Assembly: GCA_035645275.1 (NCBI GenBank)
Contig: DASQMX010000033.1
Span: 1-19,928, forward strand
Length of the DNA: 19,928 nucleotides
Direction: 5' to 3'
Origin: Paranoxybacillus sp035645275
GTDB lineage: Bacteria > Bacillota > Bacilli > Bacillales > Anoxybacillaceae
The position numbers and the translations under genes were made by a program. This document shows positions 15,038 through 19,928 of the stretch, in pieces; within the stretch, counting starts at the first letter, position 1; the number at the start of each line of letters is the position of its first letter. Below the pieces are notes generated by a model. The model saw only the letters and a list, made by a program, of their open reading frames with translations, ran no database searches and was not told the origin of the DNA.

Positions 15038-16196
15038 CGCTGCTCATCCTTTCCGGTTCCTGCTTTTCTAATAACTCTTTAGTAACGAGAATAATTTCAT
15101 CAAATGACTGCTCTGGTCGAATAATTGTGCCGTTAGGAATCTCAATGTTTGATGGAACAATTGCTTTTTCAATATAAACATTCTCACCAATAACAGCGTC
15201 TGGCATAATCACCGAATCTTTGACGATCGAACCTTTACCGATATGAACACCTTGGAATAGTACGGAATGTTCAATCGTCCCTTCAACGACGCAGCCCTCA
15301 TTAATCAGCGATTCCGTGACAATTGCGTCATGTGCAATATATTGTGGCGGCTGATTTGGATTAACGGAATAAATGCGCCATGAATAATCAAATAAATTAA
15401 GTTCACAATCTTCCTTTAACAAATCCATATTCGCTTCCCATAAGCTTTTAACCGTACCGACATCTTTCCAATACCCTCTGAAAGGATAAGCAACTAACCT
15501 TTTTTTCTCTTCCAATAAAAGCGGAATAACATCTTTTCCAAAATCATGACTTGATTCTGGATTGCGGCTGTCCATTTCCAAATATTCTTTTAAAATCGAC
15601 CATTTAAAAATATAAATTCCCATTGAGGCAAGATTGTTTTTTGGATTGGCCGGCTTTTCTTCAAACTGCAAAATTTCCATATTTTCATTTGTATTCATAA
15701 TGCCAAATCGACTTGCCTCCGACCACGGCACTTCAATGACGGAAATCGTTACGTCCGCATTTTTTTCAATATGATAATCAAGCATTTTCGAGTAATCCAT
15801 CTTATAAATATGGTCACCTGAAAGAATGAGCACATATTCAGGATTGTATTGCTCAATATAATTGAGATTTTGATAAATAGCACTTGCTGTTCCTGTATAC
15901 CATTTGACTTCCGAAGACTCAGCGTACGGTGGCAGGACAGTAACCCCGCCATTTCTTCTATCTAAATCCCATGCGCTTCCGATTCCAATATAAGAGTTTA
16001 AAACGAGCGGCTGATACTGCGTTAACACACCAACCGTATCGATTCCAGAGTTTGTGCAGTTGCTTAATGTAAAGTCAATAATTCGATATTTTCCCCCAAA
16101 AGGCACTGCCGGTTTAGCGAGATTTTTTGTTAATGAACTTAACCGGCTACCTTTTCCCCCTGCGAGCAGCATGGCGACGCACTTCTTTTTCAGCAT
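15030..16196 (-). CDS. glgC: Glucose-1-phosphate adenylyltransferase catalytic subunit
   Basis: GlgC makes ADP-glucose and pyrophosphate from glucose-1-phosphate and ATP, the committed step of bacterial glycogen synthesis. It is 388 aa. Visible: the nucleotidyltransferase loop LLAGGKGSRLSSLT (10-23), KPAVPFGGKYRIIDF (28-42), the metal-site region ILSGDHIYKMDY, the sugar-phosphate-binding FEEKPANP, and a C-terminal beta-helix with isoleucine-patch repeats. The ATG has GGGGAG upstream (about 10 nt). The first 50 nt are also coding for the tail of glgB in another frame. The downstream overlap with glgD fits a fixed subunit ratio. Confidence 0.96.
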   Translation of the reverse strand: MLKKKCVAMLLAGGKGSRLSSLTKNLAKPAVPFGGKYRIIDFTLSNCTNSGIDTVGVLTQYQPLVLNSYIGIGSAWDLDRRNGGVTVLPPYAESSEVKWYTGTASAIYQNLNYIEQYNPEYVLILSGDHIYKMDYSKMLDYHIEKNADVTISVIEVPWSEASRFGIMNTNENMEILQFEEKPANPKNNLASMGIYIFKWSILKEYLEMDSRNPESSHDFGKDVIPLLLEEKKRLVAYPFRGYWKDVGTVKSLWEANMDLLKEDCELNLFDYSWRIYSVNPNQPPQYIAHDAIVTESLINEGCVVEGTIEHSVLFQGVHIGKGSIVKDSVIMPDAVIGENVYIEKAIVPSNIEIPNGTIIRPEQSFDEIILVTKELLEKQEPERMSSGE

Positions 16197-18084
16197 GATT
16201 GTTTCTCTCCCCTCGTTTTCTCATTGGACGTAAAATCGTTATACCAAATGGCGGAATAGTGAGGCTGATGTGATATGGTTTTCCATGGAACGTCTCTGCA
16301 ACAGCGGCAATCTCCTTTTTATTCACTTGACCAGAACCGCCAAAACGTTCATCGTCGCTATTTAACGCTTCTTTATAGGTTGTAAGCAACGGAACACCAA
16401 CTTTATAGTTGTGATAGACTGTGTCTGTAAAATTACAAATGACCACAAGCAAATCATTATCTGCTTTTCCTTTGCGAACAAATGAGAAAATGCTTTGTTC
16501 CGCATTATTGACGTCAATCCATTCAAATCCATCTGGAGAATGATCAAGTTCATATAGAGATTTTTGGCGCTTATAAAATTTCAATAACGCTTTAACATAT
16601 GCATTCATTTTTTGATGCATGTCAAAATGAAATAACATCCAGTCTAACTGTTCTAAATCTTTCCATTCATCAAACTGTCCAAACTCTCCACCCATAAACA
16701 ATAACTTTTTCCCCGGATGCGTTGCTAAATATCCATATAACAAGCGCAGTTGGGCAAACTTTTGCCAATAATCCCCCGGCATTTTATTCAGAAGCGACTT
16801 TTTCCCATGAACCACTTCATCGTGAGAGAATGGTAAAATAAAATTCTCAGAGTAAGCATATAGAAGAGAGAATGTCACTTTATGATGAAGAGACTTACGT
16901 TCGCTCGGATTAGCCTCCATATACGTAAGAATATCGTTCATCCATCCCATGTTCCATTTATAATTAAATCCTATCCCGCCTTCATACGTTGGAGCGGTTA
17001 CTTTTGGCCAATCCGTTGAGTCTTCTGCCATCATCAAAATCGTAGGATCATGAGCAAATACGGTTTCATTCAGTTTTTGCAAAAATGAGATAGCGTACGG
17101 ATTTTTATGTAATGCATCGCTGTTAGGCCAATATAACATATTGGCTACCGCATCGACACGAAAGCCATCAATATGAAAATATTCCATCCAAAATAACGCA
17201 TTCGAAATAAGGAAACTGCGCACTTCAGGCTTCCCTAAATCAAAATTAGCCGTTCCCCATACAGGATTTTCTCTATCTTGCATGTTGGCATATTCATATG
17301 TCGGCTCACCGTCAAACATATATAAACCGTGTGCATCTTTACAAAAATGTCCAGGAACCCAATCTAAAATCACGCCAATTCCCGCCTGATGACAGCGGTC
17401 GATAAATGCCATGAAGTCATGCGGTGTGCCGTAACGGCTTGTTGCTGAATAATATCCCGTTCCTTGATAACCCCATGAACCATCATATGGGTGTTCAACT
17501 ACAGGCAACAATTCAATATGCGTGAAGCCATGTTCTAATACGTATGGAATCAGTTCATCCGCTAACTCTTTATACGTATAAAAACTGCCATCTGCTTTCT
17601 TTTTCCATGAACCTAAATGGACTTCGTAAATAAATAAAGGCTGATGATATATGCTTTTTCGTTGTTTTTTCCGCTGCCACGCCCGATCATTCCATTCATA
17701 TCCGGCAAGATTGTATACAATAGATGCTGTATTGGGCCGCACTTCTGAATAAAAAGCATACGGATCAGCTTTTAATAATACTTGTCCTTTTCTGGTAACG
17801 ATTTCATATTTGTATAGATGCCCCTCCAGATTTTCAGGAACAAAAATCATCCAAACACCTTGATCACTTATTTTAGTAAGCTTATGATTGGCACCATTCC
17901 AATCATTAAAACTTCCAACTAAGCGAACTTCCTGGGCGTGCGGAGCCCACACACAAAATCGTGTTCCCAAGACTCCGTTCTCATGAATCATATGCGCTCC
18001 AAACAACTGATAGCTTTTATAAAGAGTTCCTTCATGAAACAAATGAATTTCGAAATCAGTAGGATTGGCTGCTATCAAAAGCAT
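16147..18084 (-). CDS. glgB: 1,4-alpha-glucan branching enzyme
   Basis: GlgB forms alpha-1,6 branches by cutting and re-attaching alpha-1,4 chains. It is a GH13 protein of 645 aa. An N-terminal CBM48 domain (GTRFCVWAPHAQEVRLVGSFND, read in two parts) precedes the TIM barrel with nucleophile Asp311 in GFRVDAVAN, acid/base Glu354 in MMAEDSTDW and Asp422 in FSHDEVVHG. The C-terminal tail from about 620 is basic (MRKRGERNN...RRHAARRGKR) and is written in the +1 frame over the first 50 nt of glgC. I recall Geobacillus GlgB having a similar basic tail, so this is probably not a frameshift. GGAAAGG lies upstream of the ATG. It is the first gene of the operon. Confidence 0.95.
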   Translation of the reverse strand: MLLIAANPTDFEIHLFHEGTLYKSYQLFGAHMIHENGVLGTRFCVWAPHAQEVRLVGSFNDWNGANHKLTKISDQGVWMIFVPENLEGHLYKYEIVTRKGQVLLKADPYAFYSEVRPNTASIVYNLAGYEWNDRAWQRKKQRKSIYHQPLFIYEVHLGSWKKKADGSFYTYKELADELIPYVLEHGFTHIELLPVVEHPYDGSWGYQGTGYYSATSRYGTPHDFMAFIDRCHQAGIGVILDWVPGHFCKDAHGLYMFDGEPTYEYANMQDRENPVWGTANFDLGKPEVRSFLISNALFWMEYFHIDGFRVDAVANMLYWPNSDALHKNPYAISFLQKLNETVFAHDPTILMMAEDSTDWPKVTAPTYEGGIGFNYKWNMGWMNDILTYMEANPSERKSLHHKVTFSLLYAYSENFILPFSHDEVVHGKKSLLNKMPGDYWQKFAQLRLLYGYLATHPGKKLLFMGGEFGQFDEWKDLEQLDWMLFHFDMHQKMNAYVKALLKFYKRQKSLYELDHSPDGFEWIDVNNAEQSIFSFVRKGKADNDLLVVICNFTDTVYHNYKVGVPLLTTYKEALNSDDERFGGSGQVNKKEIAAVAETFHGKPYHISLTIPPFGITILRPMRKRGERNNHAEKEVRRHAARRGKR

Positions 18085-18244
18085 CGCATCCTTTCCTAAA
18101 ATTTTTCATGACTGATAAATATATTCAACAAACAAAGTTAAATTCCTTGATAAAAAATTCTATACTTTTTGACACCTTTCAACAAAAATTCAATAACTAT
18201 ATATTGGGAAAGAAAATCATTTCTAATATCTATAAAATTGTCAT

Positions 18245-18273
18245 TTGCATTTTAGGTAAAATCAACATATATT
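18245..18273 (+). promoter_or_regulatory. Candidate promoter of the cation efflux gene
   Basis: TTGCAT (18245-18250) and TATATT (18268-18273) are separated by 17 nt; the -10 is 5/6. The predicted start is about 45 nt before the ATG. Confidence 0.5.
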
Positions 18274-18307
18274 TATAATCACAATAAATATCTAATTATA
18301 ATAATTA
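18269..18307 (+). promoter_or_regulatory. Palindromes over the -10 and start site, candidate operator
   Basis: ATATTTAT-N7-ATAAATAT (18269-18291) covers the -10. TAATTAT-A-ATAATTA (18293-18307) is a perfect palindrome just downstream. ArsR/SmtB-type metal sensors bind AT-rich inverted repeats at this position in other efflux genes. The sequence does not match a specific box I know, and AT-rich DNA gives chance palindromes. Confidence 0.3.
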
Positions 18308-18324
18308 TAAAAAAGAGGTGTATT

Positions 18325-19302
18325 ATGATTTATTACGACTACGATTACCATCATCTTCCCCATGTGAAAGTACAAAATAAATCAAAAAGAACGCTTTGGA
18401 TTACACTCATATTAACCTTATTTTTTACGCTTATTGAGATTGTAGGAGGCTTCATTTCCAACTCTCTTGCATTACTTTCTGATTCAGCCCATATGGCATC
18501 AGATGTTTTAGCACTTAGCCTCAGTATGATTGCACTCCATCTAGCTACACGGCCGCCAAATAAAAAATTTACTTTTGGATATTTACGCTTTGAAATCATT
18601 GCCTCTTTTTTAAATGGCCTGACCCTAGCCGTCATTGCAATCGGAATTTTTATAGAAGGAATTCAACGTTTCATTCATCCCGAAAACATTGATTTTCAAC
18701 TGATGATCATCATTGCTTCGATCGGATTAGTCGTCAACCTCATGTTAACAATCATTCTTAGCCGAAGTACAAAAGAAGAAGAAAATTTGAACGTAAAAAG
18801 CGCACTATGGCATTTTATCGGAGATCTTCTCAGCTCGATTGGCGTCATTATTTCTGCTGTTATCATATATTTCACCGATTTCTATTTCTTCGATCCATTA
18901 ATCAGCATGGTCATCGGTGCAATCATCTTTACAGGCGGAGCTAAAATCATTCGTGAATCGTACCTCATTTTGATGGACTCTGTTCCAGAACAGTTCAATC
19001 TTGATAAAATCCGCGCTGATATCAACAATGTAGAAGGGGTAGAGAATGTACATGACATGCACTTATGGGCGATTTCAACGGACCATTATTCGTTAACTGC
19101 TCACGTTTTTATTAACGAGAACATTCAACCTCTCTGCATCATCTTAGCCATCAACGAGATGTTGGAAAAAAAGTATGGTATTAAACATACGACAATTCAA
19201 ATAGAGCATGCCTCCCTTCACGACCACGGCGAATATGGGAAACAATTTCTTCAGTACAAAAGCGAAACATACGAAGGAAAAGACACTAAACAAGAAACAT
19301 AG
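18325..19302 (+). CDS. czcD: Cation diffusion facilitator, CzcD-type zinc/cadmium efflux transporter
   Basis: This is a membrane antiporter that exports Zn2+ (and often Cd2+ or Co2+) in exchange for protons or K+. At 325 aa it is a standard CDF protein. Six hydrophobic segments start at about residue 23. The transport-site residues are D53/H56/D60 region (SDSAHMASD) in TM2 and H163/D167 (WHFIGD) in TM5. The cytoplasmic C-terminal domain carries NVEGVENVHDMHLWAI and the ending IQIEHASLHDH. The N-terminus is short and His/Tyr/Asp-rich (DYDYHHLPH), as in CzcD-like members. AGAGGTG precedes the ATG. Exact metal specificity cannot be read from sequence. No clear terminator follows. Confidence 0.9.
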   Translation: MIYYDYDYHHLPHVKVQNKSKRTLWITLILTLFFTLIEIVGGFISNSLALLSDSAHMASDVLALSLSMIALHLATRPPNKKFTFGYLRFEIIASFLNGLTLAVIAIGIFIEGIQRFIHPENIDFQLMIIIASIGLVVNLMLTIILSRSTKEEENLNVKSALWHFIGDLLSSIGVIISAVIIYFTDFYFFDPLISMVIGAIIFTGGAKIIRESYLILMDSVPEQFNLDKIRADINNVEGVENVHDMHLWAISTDHYSLTAHVFINENIQPLCIILAINEMLEKKYGIKHTTIQIEHASLHDHGEYGKQFLQYKSETYEGKDTKQET

Positions 19303-19356
19303 CCGCAGCAAACAGCAAACAAAAATAAAGAGATAATGTCATAAACAGGTAAAATG

Positions 19357-19485
19357 GGTTCTTACGCTCTTTTGGTGAAAAAGAAGGAATAATCGATTGA
19401 TAACGGAAAAATATAGGAATAAGATGAATCTAAAATGTTATATACCTTAATTAGTAACCACATATCAGCAAATTGCGTAAGAACC
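19357..19485. repeat. 129-bp element with 11-bp perfect terminal inverted repeats (MITE-like)
   Basis: GGTTCTTACGC (19357-19367) and GCGTAAGAACC (19475-19485) are exact inverted repeats. Similarity continues inward imperfectly (TTTTGGTGA against ATTTGCTGA). The interior is AT-rich and encodes nothing. This could be a miniature transposable element or the fused ends of a deleted insertion sequence. No clear target-site duplication is seen next to the ends. Confidence 0.5.
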
Positions 19486-19788
19486 TAAATCTAAATAAGA
19501 GTCAACACATTTCTGGAAGTTTGGATTTACGTGTACAGTAAGAAAAAGAAAAACAAAGAATGTTACTTAAATTCCTAATCCCTTGATTGTAATAATTCCT
19601 CAGTCCTTGAAAGGATGTCGTTTAACGTTTTTTCTGAGAAGATTCACTCCTCTTTGAGAAAGTTTCATGTACATTTATATAAATTGCCTATGTAAAGGAA
19701 TGGAAGAAAAAGAGGGCGAGTGGAGTCTAAAAGGATTCACAGGACATAGGGGATGTTAAAAAGTGCTGGAGGACCTCGTGGAAAATAA
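19486..19788. other. Non-coding stretch with no supported gene
   Basis: This part of the 548-bp gene-free region has only short frames. One is 27 codons (19615-19695, plus) starting MSFNVFSEKIHSSLRKFHVH, which could be a transposase N-terminal scrap, but I cannot assign it. No RNA gene or strong hairpin was recognised. Confidence 0.4.
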
Positions 19789-19808
19789 GGTTCTATGTCA
19801 ATTATTGG

Positions 19809-19831
19809 GGTGCACTCTATAGAAGTGCACC
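19809..19831. terminator. 8-bp hairpin inside the insertion-sequence end
   Basis: GGTGCACT (19809-19816) pairs with AGTGCACC (19824-19831), followed by TCTTTTAT on the plus strand. It lies between the IS end and the transposase stop. On the plus strand it looks like a weak intrinsic terminator that would block transcription entering the element; on the minus strand there is no T run. Confidence 0.45.
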
Positions 19832-19850
19832 TCTTTTATATGTATGAAAG

Positions 19851-19928
19851 TTAGATAAGTGAGCATAACACCTTATTTCTGAGTCGATTAAAGTTGCGTA
19901 TGCCATAAGACATTCGTTTAATGACTTT
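19851..19928 (-). CDS. ISL3-family transposase, C-terminal fragment (5' end outside window)
   Basis: Only the last 25 codons and the TAA stop (19851-19853) are visible. The residues IKRMSYGIRNFNRLRNK are typical of the conserved C-terminal end of ISL3-family DDE transposases (pattern IKR-SYG-RNF-R-R). It reads out toward the IS end at 19789. Whether the rest of the gene is intact cannot be seen. The evidence is short but the motif is distinctive. Confidence 0.7.
   Translation of the reverse strand, partial: KVIKRMSYGIRNFNRLRNKVLCSLI

Larger units (their letters stand above)
18085..18324. other. Divergent AT-rich control region between glgB and the cation efflux gene
   Basis: The 240 bp are very AT-rich with no coding frame. 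The plus-strand promoter and palindromes of the efflux gene lie at its right end. For glgB on the minus strand I see only poor sigma-A-like boxes (a TTGAAA or TTGAAT without a good -10 at the right distance). The glg operon of B. subtilis is reported to depend on a sporulation sigma factor, but I cannot fit that consensus here. Confidence 0.4.
19789..19928 (-). mobile_element. End of an ISL3-family insertion sequence, running off the window
   Basis: The terminal sequence GGTTCTATGTCAATTATTGG (starting at 19789) resembles ISL3-family inverted repeats (GGCTCT-TGTCAA type). It is followed by the C-terminal codons of a transposase pointing toward it. The 8 bp outside, GAAAATAA (19781-19788), would be the target duplication if the family's usual 8 bp applies. 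The other end is beyond the window. Confidence 0.7.

Noticed and set aside
19615..19695. 27-codon frame, possible transposase N-terminal scrap
   Set aside because: Too short to assign; no SD at a workable distance and no confident family match.

Overview
The window reads as a chromosomal segment of a thermophilic, low-GC Firmicute of the Geobacillus / Parageobacillus / Anoxybacillus group. The signs are AT-rich DNA, strong AGGAGG-type ribosome binding sites, several GTG starts, the Bacillus-type menF-D-H-B-E and glgB-C-D-A-P clusters, and a YteA-family protein found in Bacilli. The genus is inferred from protein style and was not tested.

Left part (about 1-8160): menaquinone (vitamin K2) synthesis. 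On the minus strand one operon runs menF (isochorismate synthase), menD, menH, menB, menE. It has a good sigma-A promoter (TTGACA-N17-TATCTT), and menF/menD and menD/menH overlap. The divergent gene menA (DHNA prenyltransferase) has its own promoter, so one 269-bp region feeds both directions. menC, the usual sixth gene after menE, is not here. In its place is a broken reading frame and a possible insertion-sequence end. Between menB and menE lie two tandem 120-bp units that fold into nested hairpins of the same design but different stem sequence, plus a perfect 13-bp hairpin just before the menE ribosome binding site.

Middle (8160-10170): two plus-strand genes, a YteA/DksA-type zinc-finger protein and an AIM24/TIGR00266 protein. 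They are bracketed by two related long stem-loops sharing the end motifs AAAGAGGCTG and GTGTCAGACC. One follows menA. The other lies between the convergent AIM24 and glgP genes and holds the glgP stop codon.

Right part (10166-18084, minus strand): a complete glycogen operon, glgB-glgC-glgD-glgA-glgP, in which every neighbouring pair overlaps (50, 8, 4 and 11 nt). GlgC with the non-catalytic GlgD makes ADP-glucose, GlgA polymerises it, GlgB branches it and GlgP mobilises it. Divergent from glgB is a CzcD-type zinc/cadmium efflux transporter (18325-19302). The right edge (19303-19928) has no intact gene. It holds a 129-bp element with 11-bp terminal inverted repeats and the end of an ISL3-family insertion sequence that runs off the window.

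Most genes are well-known housekeeping genes. I see no defence system, CRISPR array or obvious new multi-gene system. The most interesting unexplained structures are the non-coding repeats: the paired nested hairpins in the men operon, the GTGTCAGACC stem-loop family and the 129-bp inverted-repeat element.
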